A DNA stretch of 64,000 nucleotides from positions 7,316,001 through 7,380,000 of the forward strand of contig NZ_VIWU01000001.1 of assembly GCF_007994075.1 (NCBI RefSeq), in the 5' to 3' direction. Positions 11,550 through 22,561 of the stretch are shown in pieces. The stretch's first letter is position 1, and every line of letters starts with the position of its first letter. The stretch comes from Pseudonocardia hierapolitana. GTDB taxonomy: Bacteria; Actinomycetota; Actinomycetes; Mycobacteriales; Pseudonocardiaceae. A program made the translations under genes and the position numbers. The notes beneath the pieces were generated by a model. The model ran no database searches and was not told where the DNA came from. It worked only from the letters and a program-made list of their open reading frames with translations.

Positions 11550-12697
11550 GAACGGCGGTCGCACTCGGGGGCGGGCACGGGCTGCACGCCACGCTGTCGG
11601 CGTTGCGGCGGCTCACCGACGACGTCACCGCCGTCGTCACGGTCGCCGACGACGGCGGCTCGTCCGGCAGGCTGCGCCGCGAGCTCGGCCTGCTCCCGCC
11701 CGGCGACCTGCGGATGGCGCTCGCCGCGCTCGCCGCCGACGACGAATCGGGGCGCCGGTGGGGCGCGCTCGTGCAGCACCGCTTCGGCGGCACCGGGGCG
11801 CTCGCCGGGCACGCGGTCGGCAACCTGCTGCTCGCCGGGTTGATGGAGGTGCTCGGCGACCCGGTCGCCGCCCTCGACGAGGTCGCCGCCCTGCTGGGGC
11901 TGCGCGGCCGGGTGCTGCCCATGAGCCGCGACCCGCTCGACATCGAGGCCGAGGTCACCGGCCTCGGATCCAACGGCGCGCTCATCCGCGGCCAGGTCGC
12001 CGTGGCCTCCACGCCCGGGCGGGTGCAGCGGGTGTGGCTGCGCCCGGACCGCCCGAGGGCCTGCACGGAGGCACTCGATGCGGTGAAAGCTGCGGACGTC
12101 CTGCTGCTCGGTCCGGGCTCGTGGTTCACGAGCGTGATCCCGCACCTGCTGGTGCCGGAACTGAGAGAAGCGCTGATCACGTCCCCTGCGCGCCGCATCG
12201 TCGTGCTCAACCTGGCCCCCGAACCGGGGGAGACCGCCGGGTTCTCCCCCGAACAGCACCTCGCCGTACTCTCACAGCACGCCCCGGAGCTGCGGGTCGA
12301 CGCGGTGATCGCCGACGTCGCCGCCGTCCCGGTGCCCGAACGGCTGCACCGCACGGCGGCCGCGATGCTCGTCCCCGGAGGCCGGGTGCACCTCGCGCCG
12401 GTCGCCGCCGCCGACCCCGCGGTACCGCGTCACGACCCGGCCGCGCTGGCCGACGCCCTCGGCGTCGTGCTCGCAGAGCTCGACAGCACAGAGCTCGACA
12501 GCACAGGGCTCGACAGCACAGGGCTCGTCAACGCAGAGCTCGACAACGCAGGGCTCGACAGCACGGGGCTCGAGAACACAGGGCTCGACGGCACGGGGCC
12601 GGAGACGCACACCGGGCCCGACGCGCACGCCGGGTCGGCGCCGCACGGTCCCGCACCCGGGGGGCAGGAAACGAGGAGGTCGAACCCATGGCGATGA
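11546..12697 (+). CDS. yvcK: YvcK/CofD-like gluconeogenesis factor with C-terminal pentad repeat
   Basis: A 383-residue member of the YvcK family, proteins related to CofD (LPPG:Fo transferase) that bind UDP-sugars and link carbon metabolism to cell-wall synthesis. Family motifs are [47 protein letters not shown] and [17 protein letters not shown]. The conserved fold ends near residue 310. Residues 311-350 are eight pentads of the type [EG]LDST encoded by a 15-bp tandem repeat, followed by a 33-residue polar tail; this extension is unusual. The ATG overlaps the rapZ stop codon, and the 3' end overlaps whiA by 10 bases. Confidence 0.92.
   Translation: MRTAVALGGGHGLHATLSALRRLTDDVTAVVTVADDGGSSGRLRRELGLLPPGDLRMALAALAADDESGRRWGALVQHRFGGTGALAGHAVGNLLLAGLMEVLGDPVAALDEVAALLGLRGRVLPMSRDPLDIEAEVTGLGSNGALIRGQVAVASTPGRVQRVWLRPDRPRACTEALDAVKAADVLLLGPGSWFTSVIPHLLVPELREALITSPARRIVVLNLAPEPGETAGFSPEQHLAVLSQHAPELRVDAVIADVAAVPVPERLHRTAAAMLVPGGRVHLAPVAAADPAVPRHDPAALADALGVVLAELDSTELDSTGLDSTGLVNAELDNAGLDSTGLENTGLDGTGPETHTGPDAHAGSAPHGPAPGGQETRRSNPWR
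12476..12595 (+). repeat. 15-bp coding minisatellite, eight in-frame copies
   Basis: Eight units of 15 bases (first unit GAGCTCGACAGCACA) run in frame through the 3' part of yvcK and encode the pentads [35 protein letters not shown] and GLDGT. The copies have diverged at a few positions, so the array is not brand new. The unit length is a multiple of three, so copy-number change would lengthen or shorten the protein without a frameshift. Confidence 0.93.
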
Positions 12698-13671
12698 CCG
12701 CGGCGGTCAAGGACGAGCTCTCGAGGCTCGTCGTCACGAAGCCGTGCTGCCGCCGGTCGGAGGTCGCGGCGCTGCTGCGCTTCGCCGGTGGGCTGCACAT
12801 CGTCGGTGGCCGCGTGGTGGTGGAGGCCGAGGTCGACACCGGGTCGGTGGCGCGGCGGCTGCGCCGCGAGATCCACGACCTCTACGGGCACACCTGCGAG
12901 GCGCACGTGATCAGCGCGGGCGGGTTGCGCCGCGGGGCGCGCTACGTGCTGCGGGTGGTGCGCGACGGTGAGGGGCTCGCCCGCCAGACCGGCCTGCTCG
13001 ACGTCCGTGGCCGCCCGGTGCGGGGCCTGCCGCCGCCCGTCGTCTCCGGCGGGGTGTGCGACGCGGAGTCCGCATGGCGCGGCGCGTTCCTCGCGCACGG
13101 CTCGCTCACCGAACCCGGCCGCAGCTCCGCCCTCGAGGTGACCTGCCCGGGCCAGGAGGCGGCGATGGCGCTGGTCGGGGCCGCGCGCCGGCTCGGCGTC
13201 ACGGCGAAGTGGCGGGAGGTGCGCGGCGCCGACCGGGTGGTGGTGCGCGACGGCGACGCGATCGGCGCGCTGCTCACCCGCATGGGCGGGCACGAGTCCG
13301 TGATGGCGTGGGAGGAGCGGCGGATGCGCCGCGAGGTCCGTGCCACCGCCAACCGGCTGGCCAACTTCGACGACGCCAACCTCCGCCGCTCGGCCCGTGC
13401 CGCCGTGGCCGCCGCGGCCCGCGTGCAGCGGGCCCTCGAGATCCTCGGTGACGACGTCCCGGGCCACCTCCTGGCGGCCGGCAAGCTGCGCGTCGAGCAC
13501 ACCCAGGCCTCCCTCGAGGAGCTGGGCCAGCTGGCCGACCCGCCCATGACGAAGGACGCCGTGGCCGGGCGGATCCGCCGGCTGCTGCACATGGCCGACA
13601 AGCGCGCCGCCGACCTCGGCATCCCGGACACCGACTCCGCCGTCACCCCGGAGATGCTGGAAGAGGCCTGA
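12688..13671 (+). CDS. whiA: Sporulation/cell-division transcription regulator WhiA
   Basis: A 327-residue DNA-binding protein. WhiA acts with WhiB to control division and sporulation genes in Streptomyces and is kept in most Gram-positive bacteria. It has the N-terminal segment [11 protein letters not shown] with [18 protein letters not shown], a degenerate LAGLIDADG-type domain ([17 protein letters not shown]), and a C-terminal helix-turn-helix ([20 protein letters not shown]). The start ATG at 12688 follows AGGAGG and lies inside the last codons of yvcK. The 3' end overlaps the convergent methyltransferase gene by 29 bases. Confidence 0.95.
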   Translation: MAMTAAVKDELSRLVVTKPCCRRSEVAALLRFAGGLHIVGGRVVVEAEVDTGSVARRLRREIHDLYGHTCEAHVISAGGLRRGARYVLRVVRDGEGLARQTGLLDVRGRPVRGLPPPVVSGGVCDAESAWRGAFLAHGSLTEPGRSSALEVTCPGQEAAMALVGAARRLGVTAKWREVRGADRVVVRDGDAIGALLTRMGGHESVMAWEERRMRREVRATANRLANFDDANLRRSARAAVAAAARVQRALEILGDDVPGHLLAAGKLRVEHTQASLEELGQLADPPMTKDAVAGRIRRLLHMADKRAADLGIPDTDSAVTPEMLEEA

Positions 13672-14446
13672 CCGGTTTGGTCGCAAGGAACACGTAGCGG
13701 TTCAGGCTGAAGAAGGCGGCCTCGCCCAGCGACGTGAGGTCGTCGATCCAGGCCTGGACATCGGCGGCGCTGATGCCGGCCCGGCCCGTGACGAACTCCC
13801 CGATCGTCGATGCGTTCATGGCGCTGTAGGTGTTCGGGTCGTACCCGACGTTGAGCAGCGGGAGGACCTGTGTCTGCACCGCGGTGAACCCGGCGGCGCG
13901 CAGCGCGGGGGCGAGGGTCCGCGGCAGGTGCGGGTCCACGAGGTGCTCGTCCCACGCGGCCAGGATGCGGGCGGTGCGGGCCTGGTCGCGGGAGTGCCAG
14001 ACGATGGAGTCCCAGTCGGTGTCGAGCAGCAGCAGCCGCCCGCCCGGCCGCAGCACGCGGTGCGCCTCGGCCAGCGCGCCGGGAACGTCCTCGACGTACT
14101 CGAAGACCTGCGTGGAGACGGCCACGTCGACGCTCGCGTCCGGCAGGGGGAGCGCGGCCACCGACCCCGCCGATATCTCGACCGTCGCAACGCCCGGCGG
14201 CCGCGTTCGCCCGGCCGCGAGCGCGCGCATGCTCTCGCTGGGCTCGACGGCGTGCACCCGGCCGTCGGGACCCACCGCGGCAGCGATCTCGACGGCGAGC
14301 AGGCCGGGCCCGGCGCCGATGTCCACGACGTGCTCGCCCGGGCGCAGCGCGAGGATGCGCAGCACCTCGCGCCGCTGGCCGACGACGTCCGGTGTGGTGT
14401 AGATGGCTTCCAGCCGGCGGGCGCCGGCCTCGTCGAACGACAACAT
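13643..14446 (-). CDS. Class I SAM-dependent methyltransferase
   Basis: A 267-residue Rossmann-fold methyltransferase. SAM motif I is [16 protein letters not shown] near residue 40, motif II acidic residues lie in [10 protein letters not shown], and the post-I region reads [22 protein letters not shown]. The product cannot be named from sequence; it resembles small-molecule methyltransferases of the UbiE/ArsM-like group but shows no cysteine set typical of arsenite methylation. Its 3' end overlaps whiA on the opposite strand by 29 bases. It opens an accessory block (13.6-18 kb) that is not part of the conserved whiA locus. Confidence 0.8.
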   Translation of the reverse strand: MLSFDEAGARRLEAIYTTPDVVGQRREVLRILALRPGEHVVDIGAGPGLLAVEIAAAVGPDGRVHAVEPSESMRALAAGRTRPPGVATVEISAGSVAALPLPDASVDVAVSTQVFEYVEDVPGALAEAHRVLRPGGRLLLLDTDWDSIVWHSRDQARTARILAAWDEHLVDPHLPRTLAPALRAAGFTAVQTQVLPLLNVGYDPNTYSAMNASTIGEFVTGRAGISAADVQAWIDDLTSLGEAAFFSLNRYVFLATKPVRPLPASPG

Positions 14447-14523
14447 CCCGGACAGGACGACCTCCTCGGCGCGATGGCGACCCGCTCATGATGGCGGGTA
14501 TCGGTGTCCCCCGGAACCGCGGA

Positions 14524-15096
14524 TCACGCGCGCGTCCGCACCCGGTACCTCAGATGCGTCACGTCGCGTCCGCGCAGGACCCGGACCGGTTCGAGCTCGA
14601 TGGGGTCGGGGCCGAGCGCCTCGAAGAGGCGCCGCCCTTCCCCGAGCAGGACCTGCACGAGATGGATCTCCATCGCGTCGAGCTGCCCCGCCCGCAGCAA
14701 CGCCTGCGCCGCACCGGCGCCGTGCACCAGCACGTCACGGTCGCCCGCCGCGGCGCGGGCCAGCTCCGCGCACTCCCGGACGTCGGTGACGAACCGGGCG
14801 CTGCCCGGTGGGACGTCGCCGTCGTCGACGTGACGGGTGAGGACGAAGATCGGCACGCCGTCGTGGTGATCACCGTTCCAGCGCCCGGCCAGCTCGAAGG
14901 TGCGGCGGCCCGAGACCACCGCGCCGGTGGCCAGGGCCTCGCGGAACACCTGCCCGTTCGGGCCGTCGGACATCCGGTCGTCCAGCCAGTCGAACAGCCG
15001 CCCGCCGCCCCGGCCGAGCTCCTGACCCGGGCGGTCGTCCGGGCCGGCGATGAACCCGTCGAGGGACATGGACATGTACAGCACGAGTTCGGGCAC
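14524..15096 (-). CDS. Dihydrofolate reductase family (RibD C-terminal domain) protein
   Basis: A 190-residue NAD(P)H-dependent reductase fold shared by dihydrofolate reductase and the RibD C-terminal domain. It begins ELVLYMSMSLDGFIAGPDD and has VVSGRRTFEL, FVLTRH and the nucleotide-binding VLVHGAGAAQALL. The GTG at 15096 is chosen because GGAGGA lies five bases upstream; an ATG at 15123 overlapping the upstream stop would add nine residues. The substrate is unknown. No ribD is present in the riboflavin cluster, but this short single-domain protein lacks the deaminase half and is unlikely to replace it. Confidence 0.8.
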   Translation of the reverse strand: MPELVLYMSMSLDGFIAGPDDRPGQELGRGGGRLFDWLDDRMSDGPNGQVFREALATGAVVSGRRTFELAGRWNGDHHDGVPIFVLTRHVDDGDVPPGSARFVTDVRECAELARAAAGDRDVLVHGAGAAQALLRAGQLDAMEIHLVQVLLGEGRRLFEALGPDPIELEPVRVLRGRDVTHLRYRVRTRA

Positions 15097-15119
15097 GGGG
15101 TCCTCCGAGCTGGTGGGGT

Positions 15120-16466
15120 TCATACGAAGCTGGTGGCAGGTGGATCGGCTGCAGCGTGGATCCGCCGCAGCCGTTCGTGGTTGCCGCCGTGGTAGGCCGT
15201 GGCAGGCAGGGTGCGGTCGGGATCCGGGAAGTTCGGGTAGACCCGACCGGTCCCGAAGGGGGCGATCGTCGCCCACGAGCGCTCCGCGCGGTACCGGGCG
15301 GCCGGGTCGTCTCCGCTGGTCACGATGGTGTTCTCCACCAGGTAGGCCTCCGCGCGGTGCGCGAACGCCGTGGCGTCGGGCGGCGTGCGGTTGTAGGCGC
15401 CGCCCCACGGGGTGAGGTCCACCTCGTGGGCCTGCCCCGGTACCCGGTCGGCGAGGACGGTGCGTGCGAGCGCCGCCGCCGCGTCCGGGGGCAACGGGCG
15501 GCGGAAGAACCCGGACCGGCTGTACCGGACGCCCGGTGACTCCGCCCCGCCCCCGCCGAGCCCGGACAGGGACCGCTTCGCCTCCCGGAACGACCCGGGC
15601 GCGAGCGACGCGCCCGCCGGCTCCACGTCGGCGCGGCGGACGAACTCGTCCAGCAGGGGCGCGGGGTCGCTCTCGAGCATGGTCCCGACCAGCGTCACCT
15701 GGGCCGGCAGGTCGGGGTCGGCGGGCGCGACCACGCGCAGGGTGGCGGTGAGCTCGTCGGGCGCGCCGGGTGCCCATCGCGGCCAGGCCGCGACGACCGC
15801 CGCGGCGGCCCTGGCCGCCCACGTCAGCCGGAACACGGTGGTCGGCGGCGCCGGGACCGGGCGGAACAGCAGGCTGGTGACGACCCCACCGCCCGGTCCT
15901 CCACCGCGTAGCGCCCAGAAGAGATCGGGTTCGCGGTGCGCGTCGCAGTCGACGATCCTGCCGTCGCCGCGCACGACGCGCGCGCCGACGAGCCGGTCGC
16001 AGGTGAGCCCGTGCCGCCGGCCCAGCGCCCCGAACCCGCCGCCGAGGGTGAGCCCGGTGATCCCGACGGTGGGCCCGCAGCCCGCGGGCAGGGCGAGACC
16101 GTGTGCGTCGAGCGCGTCGTAGAGCGCGCCGAGCCGCGTGCCCGCGCCCACGACGACCACCCCGTGCCGGACGCCGACGGTGTCCATCGGGGAGACGTCG
16201 AGGACGATCCCGGTGGTCGACGAGCGGCCGGCGAAGCAGTGCCCGCCGCCGCGGACCGCCACCGGCACCCGCAGGAGGCGGGCGACGGCGAGGGTTTCGG
16301 CGACGTCCTCCGTCGTGGCACAGCGCACGACCGCCCGCGGGCGGACGTGGTGGAAGCGGGCGATCGCGGGCCGCCGGGCCGTGTCGTAGTCCGGCGACCC
16401 GGGTCGCACCACCTCGCCTGCGATCGCACCCTGCAGGGCGGCGAGCTCACGGTCGATCGCGGTCAC
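15120..16466 (-). CDS. FAD-linked oxidase of the berberine-bridge/PCMH type
   Basis: A 448-residue flavin oxidase. The N-terminal PCMH FAD domain has RGGGHCFAGRSS with His76, the residue that carries 8-alpha-linked FAD, and PAGCGPTVGITGLTLGGGFG with Cys130 at the second attachment site, so a bicovalent flavin is likely. The C terminus has the short BBE signature (RVYPNFPDPD, YHGGNHERLRRI). Members oxidise sugars, alkaloids or aromatic substrates; the substrate here is unknown. No signal peptide is seen. The GTG start sits 7 bases after a TAGCGT box (16474-16479), so it may be leaderless. Confidence 0.85.
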   Translation of the reverse strand: MTAIDRELAALQGAIAGEVVRPGSPDYDTARRPAIARFHHVRPRAVVRCATTEDVAETLAVARLLRVPVAVRGGGHCFAGRSSTTGIVLDVSPMDTVGVRHGVVVVGAGTRLGALYDALDAHGLALPAGCGPTVGITGLTLGGGFGALGRRHGLTCDRLVGARVVRGDGRIVDCDAHREPDLFWALRGGGPGGGVVTSLLFRPVPAPPTTVFRLTWAARAAAAVVAAWPRWAPGAPDELTATLRVVAPADPDLPAQVTLVGTMLESDPAPLLDEFVRRADVEPAGASLAPGSFREAKRSLSGLGGGGAESPGVRYSRSGFFRRPLPPDAAAALARTVLADRVPGQAHEVDLTPWGGAYNRTPPDATAFAHRAEAYLVENTIVTSGDDPAARYRAERSWATIAPFGTGRVYPNFPDPDRTLPATAYHGGNHERLRRIHAAADPPATSFV

Positions 16467-16476
16467 GGGGGTGACG

Positions 16477-17340
16477 CTAGGACGCCTGCGCGGTGGCGTT
16501 CTTGAACGAAGCGGCCAGCATCGGCTGGTAGGACGCCGCGTGGTCGTGCCCGCACGCGCAGGCGTCGGTGGTCTCGGCGAGGAACGCGCGGGGCGTCGTG
16601 CCGGTGAGCCGCACGCACTCGCGGGTGAGGTGGGCCTGGTCGGTGTAGCCGGACAGGACGGCGAGCTCGGCCAGCCCGTCCGGCGAGCGGCCGGCGGCGA
16701 TCGCCAGCTGGGCCCGGGCGAGGAATCCCTGGAAGCGCAGGGTGCGGTGCAGCGTCTTGGGCCCGAGGCCGACGGAGGCCTGGCAGCGCCGGCGCAGGTT
16801 GCGCTCGGAGACGGCGAGCAGGCGGGGGAGTGCGGCGATCGCGCTGGTCCGGCCGGGCATCAGCCGCCGGACGGCCTCCGTGACGAGCGGATCCGGGTGT
16901 GCGTCGGTGAGCCGGCGGGCGAGCACGCCGGCCTGCAAGGCGGCGAGCGCTTCCCCGGGAGACCCGCCGGCACCCACCCGGTCGCCGAGCGCGATGCCGG
17001 CGCGGCCCCAGATCGCGTCGGCGGGCACGGTGAGGTCCACCAGCTCGGACGGCGGTACCCCCAGCAGCGCCCCACCGGCCCCGGGCCGCAGCCGCATCCC
17101 GACCACGGTCGTGCCAGGGGCGAGCACCTCGACCTGCGCGCCCGTCAAGGGTCCGACCACGTGCGGCGGCGCCCCGATCGCGCAGACGACCTCCGTGCCG
17201 CCGTGCGGCAGGTTCCGGTGCGCGTAGGCGGGCGCGCCGGCCGCGATCTGCTGGACCCACACGGTCGAGACGACGTCGGCGAGCGCGGAGATCGGCGGCC
17301 GCTCGACGTAGCTCGGCCCCGTGGGGCCTGCGGGCGACAT
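16477..17340 (-). CDS. AraC-family transcription regulator
   Basis: A 287-residue protein (301 if the in-frame ATG at 17382 is used) with an N-terminal sensory part (YVERPPISALADVV, then PGAGGALLGVPPSELVDL) and a C-terminal AraC DNA-binding domain with two helix-turn-helix motifs (AIAALPRLLAVSERNLRRR; LAELAVLSGYTDQAHLTREC). The tail CACGHDHAAS is cysteine- and histidine-rich and could bind metal. It is divergent from the O-methyltransferase-like gene and lies 10 bases upstream of the flavin oxidase on the same strand, so it may control either. No strong ribosome site fixes the start. Confidence 0.82.
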   Translation of the reverse strand: MSPAGPTGPSYVERPPISALADVVSTVWVQQIAAGAPAYAHRNLPHGGTEVVCAIGAPPHVVGPLTGAQVEVLAPGTTVVGMRLRPGAGGALLGVPPSELVDLTVPADAIWGRAGIALGDRVGAGGSPGEALAALQAGVLARRLTDAHPDPLVTEAVRRLMPGRTSAIAALPRLLAVSERNLRRRCQASVGLGPKTLHRTLRFQGFLARAQLAIAAGRSPDGLAELAVLSGYTDQAHLTRECVRLTGTTPRAFLAETTDACACGHDHAASYQPMLAASFKNATAQAS

Positions 17341-17406
17341 GAACGCATCGTGCTGCAGGGCGGGCGGGCGGCCAAGCCGCATCCGGATCAGTGGCACGAT
17401 CACGGC

Positions 17407-17988
17407 GTGGATGACGCGGTTCGGGCGGTGATGGACAGGGTGGCCGACGCCGCGGCGCGGCACGACGCCACCCAGGAGGACAGGCTGAACCGGTGGCGTG
17501 TGCTGGAACCGGACGCGGGTCGCTTCCTCTGGTTCCTCACCCAGGCCGTCGGCGCGCGGAACATCGTGGAGATCGGCACCTCTCGCGGCGTCTCCACGCT
17601 CTGGCTGGCCGACGCCGCCCGCGCCACCGGCGGCCGGGTGGCCAGCTTCGACACCGACCCCGCGGCCCAGGCGGACGCTGCCGCGAGCCTCGCCGAAGCG
17701 GGTCTGGCCGGCTACGTCGACCTCCGGCTCGAGGACGGGGGCGCGGGGCTCGCCGGGCTCGGCGACGGCGAGGTCGACATGCTGTTCCTCGACGCGGAGC
17801 GCACCGAGTACCCGTCCTGGTGGCCGCATCCGGTCCGCGTACTGCGCGCGGGCGGCGTGCTCGTCGCAGACAACGCGCTGTCGCACCCGGGCGAGATCGC
17901 TCCCCTGGAGGCTCTGCTGCGCCGCGATCTGACCGCGGTGACGACGATCCCGGTCGGCAAGGGGGAGCTCGTCGCGCGTCGGCCGTAG
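17407..17988 (+). CDS. O-methyltransferase-like SAM-dependent enzyme
   Basis: A 193-residue class I methyltransferase resembling catechol/caffeoyl-CoA-type O-methyltransferases. SAM motif I is NIVEIGTSRGVSTLWLADA, followed by ASFDTDP, and the metal-site region reads DMLFLDAERTEYPSWWP with VADNALSHPGE after it. The GTG at 17407 lies beside the divergent AraC start, so the two probably share a control region; an ATG at 17431 is an alternative start. The substrate is not known. Confidence 0.8.
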   Translation: MDDAVRAVMDRVADAAARHDATQEDRLNRWRVLEPDAGRFLWFLTQAVGARNIVEIGTSRGVSTLWLADAARATGGRVASFDTDPAAQADAAASLAEAGLAGYVDLRLEDGGAGLAGLGDGEVDMLFLDAERTEYPSWWPHPVRVLRAGGVLVADNALSHPGEIAPLEALLRRDLTAVTTIPVGKGELVARRP

Positions 17989-18047
17989 GTTCGGCGGAAT
18001 CGATGCCGTCAGAATCGATACAGGGCCTGGGCGTATCCGTCCCGTGA

Positions 18048-20302
<2,255 letters not shown>

Positions 20303-21091
20303 ATGCCCGTCCGAATGCCGCTCATCGCCGGCAACTGGAAGATGAACTGCAACCACCTCGAGGCGCTCGCGCTGGTGCAGAAGATCGCCTTCGCATTGCC
20401 GGAGAAGTACTTCGACAAGGTCGAGGTGGCGGTGCTGCCGCCGTTCACCGACATCCGATCGGTGCAGACCCTCATCGACGGCGACAGGCTCAGGCTGGTG
20501 CACGGCGCCCAGGACCTGTCGCCGCACGAGTCAGGTGCCTACACCGGCGAGGTCTCGGGAGCGATGCTCGCGAAACTCGGCTGCCGATATGTGGTGGTCG
20601 GGCACTCCGAGCGCCGCGAGCACCACGGCGAGGACGACGCGCTGGTCAACCGGAAGGTGCACGCGGCGGTCAAGCACGGGATCGTGCCGATCCTGTGCGT
20701 CGGGGAGAACCTCGAGGTGCGGGAGGCCGGCGAGCACGTCGCCCACACCACCCGCCAGGTCACCGCGGCGCTGGAGAAGGTTCAGAGCCAGCACGCGCAG
20801 ACCCTCGTGATCGCCTACGAGCCGGTGTGGGCGATCGGCACCGGCCGCGTGGCGAGCGCGGCCGACGCGCAGGAGGTGTGCGCGGCGATCCGCGAGGCGG
20901 TGGCGGCGAAGTACGGCGAGGCCATCGCCGGCAGCGTCCGCGTCCTCTACGGGGGCTCGGTCAAGGCGAAGAACGTCGGCGAGATCGTGGCCGAGTCCGA
21001 CGTCGACGGGGCGCTCGTCGGCGGCGCCAGCCTGGACGCCGACGAATTCGCGCAGCTCTGCGCGATCGCGGCGGGCGGTCCTCTTCCGTAA
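20303..21091 (+). CDS. tpiA: Triosephosphate isomerase
   Basis: A 262-residue TIM barrel interconverting dihydroxyacetone phosphate and glyceraldehyde 3-phosphate. Catalytic residues are visible in AGNWKMN (lysine), VVVGHSERR (histidine) and [12 protein letters not shown] (glutamate), with the phosphate-binding YGGSVKAKN loop. The ATG begins immediately after the pgk TAG. A strong hairpin 5 bases after the stop probably ends the operon transcript. Confidence 0.98.
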   Translation: MPVRMPLIAGNWKMNCNHLEALALVQKIAFALPEKYFDKVEVAVLPPFTDIRSVQTLIDGDRLRLVHGAQDLSPHESGAYTGEVSGAMLAKLGCRYVVVGHSERREHHGEDDALVNRKVHAAVKHGIVPILCVGENLEVREAGEHVAHTTRQVTAALEKVQSQHAQTLVIAYEPVWAIGTGRVASAADAQEVCAAIREAVAAKYGEAIAGSVRVLYGGSVKAKNVGEIVAESDVDGALVGGASLDADEFAQLCAIAAGGPLP

Positions 21092-21095
21092 CCGT

Positions 21096-21141
21096 GTCGT
21101 GGGTGGATACGAGTGCCTCAGCACGCGTATCCACCCACGAC
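21096..21141 (+). terminator. Hairpin terminator after tpiA
   Basis: A perfect 16-base inverted repeat (left arm 21096-21111, right arm 21126-21141) encloses a further GTGC/GCAC pairing and a CTCA loop. It starts five bases after the tpiA stop. There is no T-tract, as is common for actinobacterial terminators. Confidence 0.75.
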
Positions 21142-21169
21142 CCCCGGCGGGGGCCGAGCGCCATCACGG

Positions 21170-21175
21170 TACCCT
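21170..21175 (+). promoter_or_regulatory. -10 box (TACCCT) for secG-rbpA
   Basis: TACCCT lies downstream of the tpiA hairpin and about 57 bases before the secG ATG. It would restart transcription for secG and probably rbpA after the glycolytic operon ends. Confidence 0.4.
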
Positions 21176-21231
21176 CGGTGTTCCCCGGCACAGCTGTCGG
21201 AGCGCGCGAGCAATTCGGGAATGAGGATCGG

Positions 21232-21468
21232 ATGGAACTGGCCCTGCAGATCGTGCTGATCATCTCCAGCGTGCTGCTCGTGCTGCTGATCCTGCTCCAC
21301 CGTGGTCGTGGTGGTGGGCTCTCCAGCCTGTTCGGCGGTGGGGTGCAGTCCAGCCTGTCCGGGTCGAGCGTGGTCGAGAAGAACCTCGACCGGCTCACGC
21401 TGTTCGTCGGTTCGATCTGGGTGATCGCGATCATCGGCACCGGGCTGCTGGTCCGGGTCGGGGTCTGA
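21232..21468 (+). CDS. secG: Preprotein translocase subunit SecG
   Basis: A 78-residue membrane subunit of the SecYEG protein channel. It has two transmembrane helices (residues 2-20, ELALQIVLIISSVLLVLLI, and about 55-75) joined by the conserved glycine-rich loop GGGLSSLFGGG. Length and topology fit the family. Its place after tpiA is the usual actinobacterial arrangement. rbpA follows after 13 bases. Confidence 0.95.
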   Translation: MELALQIVLIISSVLLVLLILLHRGRGGGLSSLFGGGVQSSLSGSSVVEKNLDRLTLFVGSIWVIAIIGTGLLVRVGV

Positions 21469-21481
21469 GGGAGGCAAAGGG

Positions 21482-21826
21482 ATGTCCGGCGGCAACGCGA
21501 TCCGCGGCACCCGTGTGGGGGCCGGTCCGATGGGTGAGTCCGAGCGGGGCGAGACGGCGCCGCGCTCGCGCATCCCCTACTTCTGCGCGAACGGCCACGT
21601 CACCACCCCGTCGTTCGCCAACGAGGCGGACATCCCCGAGTCGTGGGACTGCCCGCGCTGCGGCCTGCCCGCCGGCCGGGACGGGGAGAACCCGCCCGCG
21701 CCGCCGCGTACGGAGCCGTACAAGACGCACCTCGCGTACGTGAAGGAGCGCCGTAGCGACGCCGACGGCGCGGCCATCCTCGAGGAGGCGCTCAACCGCC
21801 TCCGCGCCTCGCGCGAGCTGCCCTAG
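21482..21826 (+). CDS. rbpA: RNA polymerase-binding protein RbpA
   Basis: A 114-residue actinobacterial activator that binds sigma factors of groups 1 and 2 and the promoter -10 region. The zinc-ribbon core has cysteines in PYFCANGHV and DCPRCGLPAG, and the C-terminal sigma-interaction domain has RTEPYKTHLAYVKERRS followed by EEALNRLR. The ATG at 21482 follows GGGAGGCAAAGG. Here it directly follows secG; in M. tuberculosis rbpA lies elsewhere. Confidence 0.95.
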   Translation: MSGGNAIRGTRVGAGPMGESERGETAPRSRIPYFCANGHVTTPSFANEADIPESWDCPRCGLPAGRDGENPPAPPRTEPYKTHLAYVKERRSDADGAAILEEALNRLRASRELP

Positions 21827-21832
21827 GAGCGC

Positions 21833-21981
21833 CCTGAACAACTCCGACCTACTGCGCGGCGTCCAGGCGGCGCCCTCGCCGCGTTGGACGATCGCACCGA
21901 TACAACAGCGGTATCGGCCCGATCGTCCGCCTTGCGATGGCACCACCTGGACGCCGCTCGCTACGGCCGGAGTTGTTCAGG
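21833..21981. repeat. 149-bp imperfect palindrome between convergent genes
   Basis: Two arms of about 74 bases mirror each other around position 21907. The outer 14 bases (CCTGAACAACTCCG / CGGAGTTGTTCAGG) and GGCGTCCAGG, GGACGATCG and CCGATAC are shared; mismatches and a compensating one-base shift lie between. It fills the gap between rbpA and the convergent lipoprotein gene. It may act as a two-way terminator, or be a decayed palindromic mobile element. Confidence 0.8.
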
Positions 21982-21987
21982 ACCCTC

Positions 21988-22482
21988 CTAGCCGCTCAGC
22001 GCGGCCACCTGCTGGTCGAACGCCACGACGAGCTGGGCTGCGGTGGTGCCGGTCGGTACGGCGGAGGCGGAGAGGGTCACGAGCCTGCCGTCGTGCACCA
22101 CGGCGGCGAACACGTTGCCGCCCTGGTAGCGGCACACGAAGCCGGCGGTGCCGACCGGCGCTCGGGAGCCGTCCTCGCAGAGCTCGGCCACCGTGCCGAG
22201 CGCCGTCGGCGGGTCCTGGGTGACGTCCACCGTCACGAATGCCGGGCCCTCGACCGGGCGCTGGGCGCCGGGCGGGTCGTAGACGCAGCGGGTGTCGCTC
22301 GCCGTGTTCGCGTCCGGTGTCCAGGACAGGCCCGTGGCCGCCCCGAGCGCGGCGGTGTCGAGCAGGCACGCCGCAGGCGGCGGCGGAGGAGGAGGTGGCG
22401 GCGCGGACGGGGTGGGCGTCTCGGCGGCCGAGCAACCACCGAGGGCCGCCACCAGGACCACCGCACCCACGAACCGCCGCAC
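21988..22482 (-). CDS. Secreted lipoprotein, possibly DUF3558-like
   Basis: A 164-residue exported lipoprotein. The signal peptide is [16 protein letters not shown], with the lipobox LGGC and lipidated Cys17, followed by a flexible linker of threonine, serine and nine prolines. The remaining domain has spaced cysteines ([29 protein letters not shown]) that may form disulfides outside the membrane; the pattern recalls actinobacterial DUF3558 lipoproteins but is not decisive. The GTG at 22482 is preferred because GGGAG precedes it and it starts just before the basic signal-peptide residues. Function unknown. Confidence 0.75.
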   Translation of the reverse strand: MRRFVGAVVLVAALGGCSAAETPTPSAPPPPPPPPPAACLLDTAALGAATGLSWTPDANTASDTRCVYDPPGAQRPVEGPAFVTVDVTQDPPTALGTVAELCEDGSRAPVGTAGFVCRYQGGNVFAAVVHDGRLVTLSASAVPTGTTAAQLVVAFDQQVAALSG

Positions 22483-22561
22483 GCGTCCACTCTCCCACGT
22501 GGCCTGCGGGCACCGTGGAGCCATACTGCTGGGGCCCGATCCACAGTGCCTGGAGGTCGTG

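Noticed and set aside
12476..12595. Pentapeptide-repeat domain in YvcK
   Set aside because: The five-residue period is right, but the units do not fit the A(D/N)LXX consensus and only eight copies exist; it is treated as a minisatellite.
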